Of a DNA stretch of 64,000 nt, positions 10,517-19,693 are shown one piece after another. The notes under the pieces are model-generated. The model was given only the letters and a program-made list of their open reading frames with translations. It made no database searches and was not told where the DNA came from. The position numbers and the translations under genes were made by a program. The stretch is taken from positions 1-64,000 of the forward strand of contig JANQNQ010000013.1 of the NCBI GenBank assembly GCA_028279515.1, read 5' to 3'. Within the stretch, counting starts at the first letter, position 1. Each line of letters opens with the position of its first letter. This DNA is from Flavobacteriaceae bacterium. Lineage in GTDB: Bacteria; Bacteroidota; Bacteroidia; Flavobacteriales; Flavobacteriaceae.

Positions 10517-11839
10517 ATGGAAACCGTAGTAATCATTGTATTCGTACTTGGCTATTTGGCCATTACCCTCGAACATAACCTAAAGATTGACAAGTTGATT
10601 CCGGCCCTGGCCATGATGGCCATTTTATGGGCATTGATTGCATTGACCCATATGCCCGTTTTTGAGGTCAACGCCGAGCTCAAAGAGCTGGAACCAACTC
10701 ATATTGAAGAAATACTGCTGCATCATCTGGGCAAGACCGCAGAGATTCTGGTGTTCTTACTGGGGGCTATGACCATTGTCGAGATCATCGATTACTTCGA
10801 TGGTTTTGCCACCATAAAAGGCTTTATACGAACCAAGAGCAAACGGAGACTGTTGTGGATCTTCTCGATACTGGCCTTTATCCTATCGGCTATCATTGAT
10901 AACTTAACCGCCACCATCGTGTTGATCACGATCTTACAGAAAGTGATCAACGACCGCAACACCCGTCTGTGGTTTGCCGGTCTGATCATTATTGCTGCGA
11001 ACGCCGGGGGTGCCTGGTCGCCGATCGGGGATGTAACGACGACGATGTTGTGGATCGGGAAAAAGGTAACCACCTTAGAATTGATCAAATATCTGTTGGT
11101 TCCTTCGTTACTATGTATGATCGTGCCGTCTTTATTGGCGTCTCGCCTAAAAGCATTTAAAGGCGATATTGCATCAGAAGTAACTGTAGAAAAATCAAAA
11201 TCAAAATTCGGATCGACCATGTTATATCTTGGTTTGGGATCCATCGTATTTGTGCCTGTATTTAAGACCGTAACACACTTGCCACCTTATGTAGGAATGA
11301 TGCTTTCATTGGCCATTGTAGCTACGTTTGCAGAGATCTACAGTAACTCGAAGTTTAGTATTTCTGATTTGGATCAGGAGCACGATGAACACAGCCATCA
11401 CAGTCCGGTACACAGTTCACTTTCTAAAATTGAATTGCCGAGTATTCTATTCTTCCTTGGTATTTTGATGGCGGTAGCAGCACTTGAGTCGTTAGGACAG
11501 CTCTTCCATTTTGCTGAAGGATTGAATTCTGCCTTACCGAATACCGATATCGTGGTGATGTTGTTAGGAGTCGGATCGGCGATCATCGATAACGTACCAT
11601 TGGTAGCAGCAAGTATGGGAATGTTCTCAGAACCAACCGACAACCCATTATGGCACTTTATTGCGTACTCTGCGGGTACTGGAGGTAGTATGTTGATCAT
11701 CGGGTCGGCTGCTGGTGTGGTTGCCATGGGAATGGAAAAGATCGACTTTTTCTGGTATCTCAGAAAGATCTCTTGGTTGGCCTTTGTCGGATTTTTGGTC
11801 GGTGCTGCTGCATTTATCGGTATGCGAGCTATCCTCTGA
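10517..11839 (+). CDS. nhaD: Na+/H+ antiporter, NhaD type
   Basis: An inner-membrane sodium/proton antiporter of 440 residues (IT superfamily). Many hydrophobic helices can be counted. The family motifs are clear: LSAIIDNLTATIVL in the first half and SAIIDNVPLVAASMG in the second, the internal repeat typical of the fold, and NAGGAWSPIGDVTT between them. A cytoplasmic His/Asp/Glu-rich loop (DQEHDEHSHHSPVHSS, about residues 292-307) separates the halves. It would expel Na+ and help pH and salt tolerance, fitting a marine flavobacterium. Confidence 0.93.
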   Translation: METVVIIVFVLGYLAITLEHNLKIDKLIPALAMMAILWALIALTHMPVFEVNAELKELEPTHIEEILLHHLGKTAEILVFLLGAMTIVEIIDYFDGFATIKGFIRTKSKRRLLWIFSILAFILSAIIDNLTATIVLITILQKVINDRNTRLWFAGLIIIAANAGGAWSPIGDVTTTMLWIGKKVTTLELIKYLLVPSLLCMIVPSLLASRLKAFKGDIASEVTVEKSKSKFGSTMLYLGLGSIVFVPVFKTVTHLPPYVGMMLSLAIVATFAEIYSNSKFSISDLDQEHDEHSHHSPVHSSLSKIELPSILFFLGILMAVAALESLGQLFHFAEGLNSALPNTDIVVMLLGVGSAIIDNVPLVAASMGMFSEPTDNPLWHFIAYSAGTGGSMLIIGSAAGVVAMGMEKIDFFWYLRKISWLAFVGFLVGAAAFIGMRAIL

Positions 11840-11890
11840 CATACTTAATTCCAAAATCAACCGTTAACTATAAAAACCTAAATCAACGAT

Positions 11891-12580
11891 ATGCTATTAT
11901 TTCAGGACGGAACGCAAGACCCACTAGCTGAGGGCTTGGCCGAAGAAAAAACGTTGTCGATCATTGAGCTTATTCAAAGTGGAGGCCTTGGAGGTCAATT
12001 GATCATTGCATTATTATTTGTACTTCTATTGGTAGGTTTGTACATCTACTTCGAACGAATTTTGGCCATCAGAGCCGCTTCGAAGGTAGATAGCAACTTT
12101 ATGAATCAAATACGTGATCATGTTTCAAGCGGAAAAACCGATGCTGCACAGGTGCTTTGTGCACAGGTGAATTCGCCCGTATCCCGTTTGATCGGTAAAG
12201 GAATCAGCCGTATTGGAAAGCCGCTGGAGGACATCAATACCGCCATCGAAAACGCCGGAAAACTAGAAATCTACAAACTCGAGAAAAATGTGAGTGTGAT
12301 TGCTACCATTGCAGGGGCGGCACCCATGATCGGGTTTTTGGGCACGGTAATTGGTATGATATTGTCAATATTCGAAATTTCGAATGCCGGTGGAAACATC
12401 GATATGAAATTATTGTCTGACGGACTCTATACCGCGATGACCACAACGGTAGCCGGTTTGATCGTCGGAATTATCAGCTATATCGCTTACAACCACTTGG
12501 TGGTACGTACCGATAAGGTGATCTATCAGATGGAAGCAAATTCTATCGAGTTCTTAGACCTATTGAACGAACCTATATAA
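11891..12580 (+). CDS. exbB: MotA/TolQ/ExbB proton-channel protein
   Basis: The proton-channel subunit of a TonB-type energy transducer, 229 residues. There is an N-terminal membrane segment (LIIALLFVLLLVGLYIYF, about 37-54), a cytoplasmic domain, and two C-terminal helices around APMIGFLGTVIGMILS and TTTVAGLIVGIISYIAY, the family's characteristic pattern. It begins a compact three-gene set with the ExbD and TonB-like proteins (4 and 7 bases between genes). The name exbB rather than tolQ rests on the TonB-like gene in the same operon. Confidence 0.9.
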   Translation: MLLFQDGTQDPLAEGLAEEKTLSIIELIQSGGLGGQLIIALLFVLLLVGLYIYFERILAIRAASKVDSNFMNQIRDHVSSGKTDAAQVLCAQVNSPVSRLIGKGISRIGKPLEDINTAIENAGKLEIYKLEKNVSVIATIAGAAPMIGFLGTVIGMILSIFEISNAGGNIDMKLLSDGLYTAMTTTVAGLIVGIISYIAYNHLVVRTDKVIYQMEANSIEFLDLLNEPI

Positions 12581-12584
12581 GGAT

Positions 12585-12983
12585 ATGAATTTAAGAGGAA
12601 GAAATAAAGTAACTCCTGAGTTCAACATGTCGTCGATGACCGACGTGGTCTTCTTGCTACTCATATTCTTTATGATCGCTTCGACCTTGGCGAAGTATAT
12701 GGACACGGTAGACATTACCTTGCCCAACGCCAGCGGAAAGAGCGAGAACAGAAAGACCGTCTCGGTGAGCATCACAAAGGATCTTGCCTATTATGTAGAC
12801 GGAAAGAAGGTGAGCGAAGGACGATTGCAAGGCGAGATCTTGAATTCGTTATCAGGACAAGACAAGCCGTCGATCATTTTAAGAGCTGACAAGTCCGTAC
12901 CTGTGGACAACGTCGTCAAAGTGATGGACATCGGAAACAAGAACAGAATCAAAGTGATCTTGGCCGTAAAGCCAAGTAATTAA
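12585..12983 (+). CDS. exbD: ExbD/TolR family biopolymer transport protein
   Basis: The 132-residue partner of the ExbB protein: a short cytoplasmic tail, one membrane helix (VVFLLLIFFMIASTLAKYM, about 21-39) and a periplasmic domain. The conserved membrane Asp (D20, in SSMTDVVFLLL) is where ExbD/TolR proteins take up the proton. Its position between exbB and a TonB-like gene supports the role. Confidence 0.92.
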   Translation: MNLRGRNKVTPEFNMSSMTDVVFLLLIFFMIASTLAKYMDTVDITLPNASGKSENRKTVSVSITKDLAYYVDGKKVSEGRLQGEILNSLSGQDKPSIILRADKSVPVDNVVKVMDIGNKNRIKVILAVKPSN

Positions 12984-12990
12984 ATAGAAG

Positions 12991-13911
12991 ATGAGTTACT
13001 TCAAAACAAAATATCAAAAGCAGTCAGCGGTGATCACCTCAATCATTGGGATCATTCTTTTGTTATTGTTGTTTATGCTCGGACTTCGTTATTTAGACCC
13101 ACCCCTTGAATACGGAATGGAGGTCAACTTTGGGACCACCAATGTTGGAAAAGGCAAGGTGCAGCCCACCGAACCTTTAAAACCCGCCACGCGTCAAGAG
13201 GAAGTAAAAGAAGAAGTTCAAGAAGAGGTGCAGGAAGAAGTAGAAGAGGAAGTGGTTGAAGAAGCCACTACCGAAGAAGCTGCCGAAGCCCCTTCTGAAG
13301 AAGTAGTCACTGCTGAATCGGCCGAAGCCATTGCCATGAAGAAAAAGGCCGAAGCCGAACGTAAGGCCAAAGAAGCTGCTGAAGCGAAGAAACGCGCCGA
13401 AGAAGAAGCCGAAAGAAAACGCAAGGCAGCGCAGAAAGCAGCCGAAGAAAAGAAACGAAAAGAACAAGAGGCCAAAAAAGCCAAGTTGGACGCCTTGATG
13501 GGCGGCATCGGTAAATCGGACGGAACCGCTGACGGTGGAGAAGGCGATGATAATGAAGCTGGTGATAAAGGACAGCCCGATGGAAATCCGTACGCGAACT
13601 CGTACTACGGAAGCCCAGGCCCAGGAGGTGGTGGCGGACAAGGATACGGCTTAGCGGGAAGAGGAAGGCCTACACGTGAAGCATTTAAGCAGGATTGTAA
13701 TGAATACGGGCGAGTGGTCGTCAAGATTATCGTGAACAGACAAGGACGTGTGATCAGTGCCGAGCCAGGTGTTCGTGGAACTAATAATACGGCATCCTGT
13801 TTAATGGGGCCTGCCAAGCGTACAGCTTTAAGTCACAAATGGCCCGCGGACTCCAAAGCGCCCGAAAGACAGGTTGGCTTTGTAGTGGTCAACTTTAAAG
13901 CTTCAGAATAA
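12991..13911 (+). CDS. TonB-like energy transducer
   Basis: A 306-residue periplasm-spanning protein. It has one N-terminal anchor (about 13-34) and a long low-complexity spacer, first Glu/Val rich (about 68-110) and then a charged Lys/Ala/Glu coiled coil (about 113-170). A Gly/Asp-rich hinge with PGPGGGGGQGYG follows, then a C-terminal TonB-like fold (VVVKIIVNRQGRVISAEPG to VVVNFKASE). It should transmit proton-motive force from ExbBD to outer-membrane transporters. Unlike classical TonB the spacer is Glu/Lys rich rather than Pro rich, as often in Bacteroidota; TolA-like is the alternative. Confidence 0.87.
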   Translation: MSYFKTKYQKQSAVITSIIGIILLLLLFMLGLRYLDPPLEYGMEVNFGTTNVGKGKVQPTEPLKPATRQEEVKEEVQEEVQEEVEEEVVEEATTEEAAEAPSEEVVTAESAEAIAMKKKAEAERKAKEAAEAKKRAEEEAERKRKAAQKAAEEKKRKEQEAKKAKLDALMGGIGKSDGTADGGEGDDNEAGDKGQPDGNPYANSYYGSPGPGGGGGQGYGLAGRGRPTREAFKQDCNEYGRVVVKIIVNRQGRVISAEPGVRGTNNTASCLMGPAKRTALSHKWPADSKAPERQVGFVVVNFKASE

Positions 13912-13922
13912 CCCAACCACGT

Positions 13923-15134
13923 ATGACATACCAAGAAACGGTCGAATGGATGTTCGGGCAATTGCCCATGTATCAAAAGGTAGGACAAGCCGCTTACAAG
14001 ATCGATCTGAGCAATACGTGGAAACTCACTCAACATTTAGGAAATCCGCATACAAAGTTTAAGTCCGTTCATGTCGCTGGAACCAACGGCAAAGGTTCGA
14101 CCAGTCATATGATCGCTTCGATCTTGATCGAGGCCGGATACAAAGTCGGATTGTACACCTCTCCCCATTTAAAGGACTTTAGAGAGCGGATCACCATCAA
14201 CGGGAAACCCGTGAGCAAGCAATTCGTGATTCAGTTTATAAAACGGAATAAAGCTTTTTTTGAGACGGAAGCGCTGTCGTTCTTCGAGATGACCGTTGGG
14301 ATGGGGTTTGATTATTTTGCGAAGCAAGAAGTCGATATCGCTATCGTTGAGGTCGGTTTAGGCGGAAGGCTGGATTCGACCAATATCATCACTCCAGAAG
14401 TATCAGTGATCACCAATATCGGTTTTGACCATATGAAATTTCTGGGGAATACGTTAGAAGCCATCGCGGGAGAGAAGGGCGGCATCATCAAACCAAAGGT
14501 GCCAGTGGTGATCAGCGAATACCAAAAGGAAACCTTTCCCGTATTTGAAGAATTGGCCAGAGATGCAGAAGCCCCCTTATTTCTAGCGGAAGAAATAATC
14601 AAAGAAGACTTTAAAACCGATCTAAAAGGAAACTATCAAGCCAAGAATGTGAAGGCGGCCGTACAAGCCGTACGCAGCTTGAAAGGTTTTAACATCACCA
14701 AAACCCATATCAAAAACGGACTCCAAAAAGTTGCTACTAACACCGGACTCAAAGGTCGTTATCAAGTGTTGGGAGAAGACCCAAAGATCATTGCCGATAC
14801 AGCCCATAACAAAGAAGGACTGACGTTAGTGATGGAGCAACTTAAAGAAGAAACCTTTGATCAATTGCACATCGTTATGGGGGTTGTGAATGACAAATCC
14901 TTGGAAACGATTTTACCTTTGTTTCCAAAAAACGCAAAATACTACTTCTGCAGACCTGATATCCCGCGTGGATTAGATGCTGAAATATTGCATAAAAAAG
15001 CCACCAAATTTAAGCTCGTTGGAAACACATATCCTTCGGTCTCAAAAGCTTATAAAGCCGCGCAGCAACAGGCAAAGGAAGGCGATCTGATATACGTAGG
15101 AGGAAGTACTTTTGTAGTAGCTGAAATAATTTGA
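13923..15134 (+). CDS. folC: Folylpolyglutamate synthase / dihydrofolate synthase
   Basis: A 403-residue Mur-ligase-family enzyme that adds glutamate to dihydropteroate and to folates. The P-loop GTNGKGST is at 53-60, followed by the typical GLYTSPHLKDFRERI. The VGLGGRLDSTN motif and the late HNKEGL region are also present. It starts 11 bases after the TonB-like gene, so it may share the transcript although the function is unrelated. Whether it has one or both activities cannot be told from the sequence. Confidence 0.95.
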   Translation: MTYQETVEWMFGQLPMYQKVGQAAYKIDLSNTWKLTQHLGNPHTKFKSVHVAGTNGKGSTSHMIASILIEAGYKVGLYTSPHLKDFRERITINGKPVSKQFVIQFIKRNKAFFETEALSFFEMTVGMGFDYFAKQEVDIAIVEVGLGGRLDSTNIITPEVSVITNIGFDHMKFLGNTLEAIAGEKGGIIKPKVPVVISEYQKETFPVFEELARDAEAPLFLAEEIIKEDFKTDLKGNYQAKNVKAAVQAVRSLKGFNITKTHIKNGLQKVATNTGLKGRYQVLGEDPKIIADTAHNKEGLTLVMEQLKEETFDQLHIVMGVVNDKSLETILPLFPKNAKYYFCRPDIPRGLDAEILHKKATKFKLVGNTYPSVSKAYKAAQQQAKEGDLIYVGGSTFVVAEII

Positions 15135-15152
15135 TCTTTTTAAAGAAAAACC

Positions 15153-15183
15153 TTTGCAGAAATCAAAAACTGCTCTATATTTG
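15153..15183 (+). promoter_or_regulatory. tRNA-Val(UAC) promoter
   Basis: TTTG (15153-15156), then 19 bases, then TATATTTG (15176-15183): the full Bacteroidetes -33/-7 pattern. The predicted start is some 7-8 bases after the -7 box, leaving a short leader before the tRNA at 15203. It is the best promoter in the window. Confidence 0.85.
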
Positions 15184-15202
15184 CATCCGCAATCACAAAG
15201 AA

Positions 15203-15277
15203 GGGCGCGTAGCTCAGTTGGTTCAGAGCACTTGGTTTACACCCAAGGGGTCAGGGGTTCGAATCCCTTCGCGCCCA
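15203..15277 (+). tRNA. tRNA-Val (anticodon TAC)
   Basis: The cloverleaf can be drawn by eye: acceptor GGGCGCG (15203-15209) pairs with CGCGCCC (15270-15276), with A as discriminator. The D-loop is AGCTCAGTTGGTT, the anticodon stem CTTGG/CCAAG with loop TTTACAC (anticodon TAC), and the T-loop GGTTCGAATCC. CCA is not encoded. It reads GUA and other Val codons. Confidence 0.96.
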
Positions 15278-15287
15278 CATCAAGCAG

Positions 15288-15320
15288 AATCCCGATACAG
15301 AAATGTATCGGGATTTTTTA
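15288..15320 (+). terminator. tRNA-Val terminator
   Basis: AATCCCGATACA and TGTATCGGGATT form a perfect 12-pair stem with loop GAAA, followed by TTTTTA. It lies ten bases after the tRNA. Confidence 0.9.
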
Positions 15321-15615
15321 TTTCAGACCCGTCGGAAGTGAAACTTACGTAAGGGGGAGAAATAAAAAATACCCACACAGCGAAGCTGTATGGGATTCTA
15401 TTTGCAAGAGTGGTCGCAATAGGGAAGCACGAAGTGAATCCCCGGTTTTTTTTCGTGGCCCCTTCGGGATTCCCAGCCGCACCAGCTGGCTCGTCACTAA
15501 AATAAGGGCTAACCAGACCTTTTTTGGTCGTTCCGCCCTCTTCGCGCAGAAGTTTTTGGGATTGTAGCTTTGTTTTCAACAAAACAATTAACGATCGACG
15601 CTTTAGTAGGTTGAT
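15321..15615. other. Non-coding stretch with several small hairpins
   Basis: No convincing gene. Relative to its surroundings it is GC rich and full of short inverted repeats: ACAGC-GAA-GCTGT near 15376, CAC-GAA-GTG near 15428, CCCTTCGGG near 15461, CCAGCTGG near 15483 and GACC-T-run-GGTC near 15515. Reading frames cross it on both strands but resemble no protein family. It may be a decayed gene or a structured repeat downstream of the tRNA. It ends at the stop of the leftward 242-residue gene. Confidence 0.4.
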
Positions 15616-16344
15616 TTATAGCATCTTAATCACTTCCCATGTTCCTTGAGCTATAATAGCGAATAGGAGAATAAAGCCTATGAAGAATAGTATTCGACAT
15701 GCCATTGCTAAATTCGGTCGAAAAATTTGGTTGGCATAAATATGTATTCTCCAGAAACTTCCTTGTAGAGCTGCGCTATCTCCGTTTAAATGGTTGATCC
15801 AGTCTTCAATAATACCGACCTCGACGGAGTATTTTCTTGCACCACCTACAATTGCATTAGATGCTACCTTTTCACGGGCCTCCTTTAGGTAGCTAATAAG
15901 AGGGCCTGGCTTATTTTCAGTTAAGTATGTACCTGAACTGAATGTGTTGGCCAAAGGTGTCTGAAGTTGCATGTCTTCGAGATAACTCACTAAGTGGTTA
16001 AAATCTTTGTTGTGAGATTTGAAATCTCCAAATGATGAATTCTCTCTAATAATTAATGGAGCGAACAAAGAATAAATAATACTTCCAATAGTAAAACATA
16101 GTGCAGCAAAGAAGAGAATCTTCCAATTGAACGGTAAGTCAATCACGAATTCGAAGTTAAACCCTCCAACATTCATTTTTACTGGTGATTTAATTCTTGA
16201 TAGTAATTTGGCAGCTATGGGTACAACAATTAAATAGATGTAGGACTTTTGAACGAGCTTGTTGTTACCTAGTTTACCTATACTTCTCCAGGTAACTGAA
16301 GTGAAATCCTTTGTGTTTTTTTTAATCCAGTTCTTGAATTTCAT
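15616..16344 (-). CDS. Hypothetical membrane protein, 242 residues
   Basis: I do not recognise a family. Two or three hydrophobic segments are visible: a weak one near 30-45 (KSYIYLIVVPIAAKLL), a strong one at about 73-95 (ILFFAALCFTIGSIIYSLFAPL), and the C-terminal helix at about 217-235 (RILFFIGFILLFAIIAQGTW). The middle is a soluble, mostly helical domain. The DNA is AT rich with simple codon use, as in its neighbours, unlike the core genes to the left. It sits just after tRNA-Val in the accessory region. The start ATG has no close upstream rival. Confidence 0.6.
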   Translation of the reverse strand: MKFKNWIKKNTKDFTSVTWRSIGKLGNNKLVQKSYIYLIVVPIAAKLLSRIKSPVKMNVGGFNFEFVIDLPFNWKILFFAALCFTIGSIIYSLFAPLIIRENSSFGDFKSHNKDFNHLVSYLEDMQLQTPLANTFSSGTYLTENKPGPLISYLKEAREKVASNAIVGGARKYSVEVGIIEDWINHLNGDSAALQGSFWRIHIYANQIFRPNLAMACRILFFIGFILLFAIIAQGTWEVIKML

Positions 16345-16545
16345 ATAAGCAATTTACTACAATTACTACAACTACGGGAATGACTCTCGAAACCCCTTGA
16401 TTACTAATCGAAGCTCGATCTATTTTTGGGTAAAACTAGATAACATGAGCGCTTCTAAACGAAACAGAAAATAATGTGTACAAATAAAGTTCAGCTCAAT
16501 TTCGAACCAGCTCTCAAGATATTCGCGCCTTTGGAGCAAACTATA

Positions 16546-17232
16546 TTATTCTAACGATTCCAAATCAAATGTTCTCTGTAAAAATAAATCTGAAATTCTG
16601 TCAATAAAGGCATCAGATTCATAATCAAGATCCCTCAACATTTGATGTACTTCATCCTTTTTTGATCGACTGATTTCACAGCTTTCGACACGTAAGCAAC
16701 GTAATAAGTCTAATACCTCTTGATGCACTAAGTAGAATTTACCATGAAGACTGCTCGCAGTTGTCAACTCTGCATTATCGGTCTCATAATTGTTGAATAG
16801 CAACGATTCTTCATCATTCACTAATCTTCTTATCTTATTCTGATTGATGATCAGCTTAACATTCCATTCCTCAACAGTTTTAAAATATTCTCTCCAACTT
16901 GCGTTGGCTGCATTTAATTTTCCTTGAGAAATATTAATAAAGGTATTTTGTAATCTGTAGAATCTTAAGTTGGTCAAATCAGATATTTCTTCTAGAGTTC
17001 TTTGCCCGTCATCTAATTTTCTTCTTAGAATCTCAAATTTCTTTTCTCGTTTCCATTCGAAATCCTGCCTTTCCTTCTCTAATTTGGTTTGGCGTTCCCA
17101 TGATCTCATTTGTAATCTATCGGAAAGAAAAGTACCCAAAATGGTGCTTAGGGCAAACCCAAGAATCAGAAGGAAGAATTTGCTATTTAGAAATTCCCAA
17201 AGCTTGTTACTATTTTTGATTCTTTCGTTCAT
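16546..17232 (-). CDS. Hypothetical single-pass membrane protein with coiled coil
   Basis: Unrecognised. A membrane helix lies near the N-terminus (FFLLILGFALSTILGTFL) and is followed by a strongly charged, helical stretch (EKERQDFEWKREKKFEILRR) that looks like a coiled coil, then a helical domain to the end. The frame is open up to 17307, but I start at the ATG at 17232 (MNERIKNSNK), because the 25 residues before it have no membrane-protein character and would leave a poor start. The product is about 228 residues. The topology (short anchor, long cytoplasmic helical domain) is inferred. Confidence 0.55.
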   Translation of the reverse strand: MNERIKNSNKLWEFLNSKFFLLILGFALSTILGTFLSDRLQMRSWERQTKLEKERQDFEWKREKKFEILRRKLDDGQRTLEEISDLTNLRFYRLQNTFINISQGKLNAANASWREYFKTVEEWNVKLIINQNKIRRLVNDEESLLFNNYETDNAELTTASSLHGKFYLVHQEVLDLLRCLRVESCEISRSKKDEVHQMLRDLDYESDAFIDRISDLFLQRTFDLESLE

Positions 17233-17549
17233 AACAGTTTTGTTCGTGCCAGGTTTTCCATAAATATTTTGATTTCCTTTTGGACATCCGTAACACAACT
17301 TTAGCACAGGAAGCAGACTATATCTATGTAAGACGGGAAGAATATGTATTAAAGTTACGAGATTGGCGAAGCAATTACATGTGGTTTATCAGTAGAAAAA
17401 GTAAGGTAAAATGATACTTTGATACGAAGTAAGTTATTTATCTTGTTTTCATCCCAATGTCCTGATCTACACCAAGAACTTCAGATAAGAAGCGCAAATT
17501 TCGATATCGCTTTTGAAAATGATAAACCGTCACTCAAATATCGAATATC
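17233..17549. other. Divergent intergenic region
   Basis: A gap of 317 bases between the leftward coiled-coil gene and the rightward pentapeptide gene. It must hold promoters in both directions, but I find no full TAnnTTTG box at a good distance; the closest rightward candidate is TATCTTG near 17440. No RNA gene or repeat is recognised. Confidence 0.4.
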
Positions 17550-18620
17550 ATGAAAGAGCAACTAGACAGAGTTGAGAAAGAACTCATCGAACAAGAACAC
17601 AGGCCGATCAAGGTCATCACCAATTATCTCAAACGCAAGCAGAAATGGCCAGATGACGAAGAAAAACAGTTGGCCTCAAAAAAGGCCATACTTTGGCGGC
17701 TCTTTTTCTCTCCGGGAGTGGTTGCAACAGTTGGAGGTGGGCTGGCACTTCTTAGCTTGATAGCATTGATTTGGCAAAATAGAATAATCTTCGATCAGAA
17801 CATTCTGATAGGGCAACAAAATCAGTTCTTAAGAGAACAATTATTTACATCTGATTTAAGGGAGCTAAAAGAATTGATATACTCGGAAGAGGTGTCAAAG
17901 GAGCGGAGAAAAATTGCCATAATGGATTTCATTCGTCTGTCAAAGGATATAGTAAATGATACGAACCAAAGAGTAAACTTACGGGGAGCTAACCTTTCTT
18001 ATTGTGAATTTGTTGATGAGAAAGAGTTGTTTAGAAGGGTAGATTTTGATGGAAGTAACACGACAGCGACACTCTTTGCGGGATGTGATCTAAGAGGTAG
18101 TTCGTTTAACAGCACATATCACATGGGGGATTCACCTTGGGGTTTTATTAAGTGTGACCTGAGGGGTGTTGAATTCAAAGATGCAATGACCGCGAACATT
18201 ATCGTCGCAGGTAATAAATTCAATCAAAATCGCCTATATATTGAACCAGTTCACTACTCCGGCTTTAAGGCGGCCGCAGTGGTGTTTGATAATGACAACG
18301 GTAAAATAGAAACAATGGTTACAATAGATGGAGGGATGCAAGTAGCTCAGTCAAAGAGACAGCTTTCAGATTATTATCTATTTCGTTCACGTTATAATTA
18401 TCGAAAGGTATATACCAGAGGGCGGAAAAACGATTCCCTTGCAAAACTCCCTGAATACGACGATGAGATATTGTTAAAGATAGAAATTGTACAGAGCAGA
18501 TGGATTGCCGAGCATTATGATAAAGTAAATGAAGATAATATTTCTTACTGGGATTTAAGTACCTTGATAGTAACGGATAGCACTTATAGAGAGGATCTAA
18601 AGACCTTTTTTGATGACTAA
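17550..18620 (+). CDS. Membrane-anchored pentapeptide-repeat protein A
   Basis: A 356-residue protein. The N-terminal module has EQEHRP (15-20), KWP, then KKAILWRLFFSP leading into a membrane segment (about 50-70) and a short Gln/Asn-rich helix. The second half holds loose pentapeptide repeats of the A(N/D)LXX type: VNLRGANLSYCEF, CDLRGSSF, CDLRGVEF. Such repeats fold into a right-handed beta helix, often used for binding. The same N-terminal module occurs in the protein at 26790-28070, so the two are paralogues. The C-terminal 120 residues are unlike anything I know. Function unknown. Its stop overlaps that of the convergent kelch gene by four bases. Confidence 0.75.
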   Translation: MKEQLDRVEKELIEQEHRPIKVITNYLKRKQKWPDDEEKQLASKKAILWRLFFSPGVVATVGGGLALLSLIALIWQNRIIFDQNILIGQQNQFLREQLFTSDLRELKELIYSEEVSKERRKIAIMDFIRLSKDIVNDTNQRVNLRGANLSYCEFVDEKELFRRVDFDGSNTTATLFAGCDLRGSSFNSTYHMGDSPWGFIKCDLRGVEFKDAMTANIIVAGNKFNQNRLYIEPVHYSGFKAAAVVFDNDNGKIETMVTIDGGMQVAQSKRQLSDYYLFRSRYNYRKVYTRGRKNDSLAKLPEYDDEILLKIEIVQSRWIAEHYDKVNEDNISYWDLSTLIVTDSTYREDLKTFFDD

Positions 18621-19561
18621 TGGATCTTAGACCACTTCACCCCATCCCAAGCCCAAAAATCACCAAGCGCTTTTCTGTTTGTGTCTCTTCCACCGAATAG
18701 TAAGACCCTTTTAGCATTTTGGTCATAGACCGCAGCGGTCATATCGCGTGGTTGTGGTCCGGCATCAGATACTTTTTCCCAAGAAGTGCCGTCCCATTCC
18801 CAAGTATCACCGTATAGTTGATTGGAGCTTCGTTCTTTGCCACCAAACAGTACGATGCGTTTTCGGTGATTGTCAGACACCATGGTGTGGTTGTTTCTAG
18901 CGCCAGGACCTTTAACGTTGATCTGACTCCATTTGATGCCATCCCATTCCCACATGTCGCCAACGGAAGTACCGTTAGCATAGCCGCCAAATAATACTAC
19001 CGTTTCACGAACGTGGTCATAGGCCATTTGCGACCGTGTTCTGGGGTTGGGTCTATTGTCTTCGGGAAGTTTGATTTCGTGCCATTGTTGGTTTCTCCAT
19101 TCCCACATTTCGTCTTCGCCCTTGCCAGCACCCGAAAAGAGGATGATGGCCTTTCGCTTTTCATCATACGCAATGGCCGGAGAGTATCGCGCAGAAGGAC
19201 CTTTTTGTAGTGAACTCCAGTTTGATCCATCCCAAAGATAAACACTATTGTCAGCAAGTCCGCCGGGAATGACGCCACCAAACAGTACCGTCTTTTTTTG
19301 TGAAGGGTTATAGACCATTGCATGACTACTTCTTCCTTCGAGTTCACCCTTTTCAGGTTTAGACCATTGTGTACCGTCCCATTCCCAAAGATTGTTGTGA
19401 TAGGTGACACTTTCGCCATTACCGTTTCCTCCAAATAAAACAACTGCATTACGAGATGTGTCAAAAACCATCGCATGGTGATCTCTTGGTTCGGGAGTTA
19501 CTCTGGAGGCTGAGCCCATCAATAAAAAACAAAGGAGCCAAAGTGAAATCAAACTTTTCAT
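18617..19561 (-). CDS. Secreted kelch-repeat / beta-propeller protein
   Basis: A 314-residue exported protein. A signal peptide (MKSLISLWLLCFLLMGSAS) is followed by five to six repeats of about 50 residues, each with the pattern (H/S)AMVYD....K.VLFGG........LWEWDG..W. This is the kelch signature (a hydrophobic strand, GG, then an aromatic pair about 20 residues later), giving a beta propeller. The repeats make up almost the whole mature protein, so no catalytic domain is attached. Role unknown; probably binding at the cell surface. Confidence 0.8.
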   Translation of the reverse strand: MKSLISLWLLCFLLMGSASRVTPEPRDHHAMVFDTSRNAVVLFGGNGNGESVTYHNNLWEWDGTQWSKPEKGELEGRSSHAMVYNPSQKKTVLFGGVIPGGLADNSVYLWDGSNWSSLQKGPSARYSPAIAYDEKRKAIILFSGAGKGEDEMWEWRNQQWHEIKLPEDNRPNPRTRSQMAYDHVRETVVLFGGYANGTSVGDMWEWDGIKWSQINVKGPGARNNHTMVSDNHRKRIVLFGGKERSSNQLYGDTWEWDGTSWEKVSDAGPQPRDMTAAVYDQNAKRVLLFGGRDTNRKALGDFWAWDGVKWSKIH

Positions 19562-19693
19562 TGTTTGCGTTTTTAATGAATGATAGGGCTGATGACTTCT
19601 ATAAAAATAGGAGATTTTTTGTGAGGAGGAAGTGGGTTTAAGATAACTTTGGCTTTCCTTGAAAAGTATAGAGGTGAGATTTTTGAATTTAGC

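Noticed and set aside
13177-13641. Antisense ORFs of 154 and 96 residues in the TonB-like gene
   Set aside because: They mirror the low-complexity Lys/Glu/Ala spacer (giving Phe/Ser-rich text) and are an artefact of codon bias.
15270-15560. Possible att duplication of the tRNA 3' end (CTTCGCGC near 15540)
   Set aside because: Only about eight bases match; too short, and no integrase is found.
15131-15582. Frames of 73-137 residues over tRNA-Val and the hairpin patch
   Set aside because: They run through the tRNA and terminator, and contain no recognisable domain.
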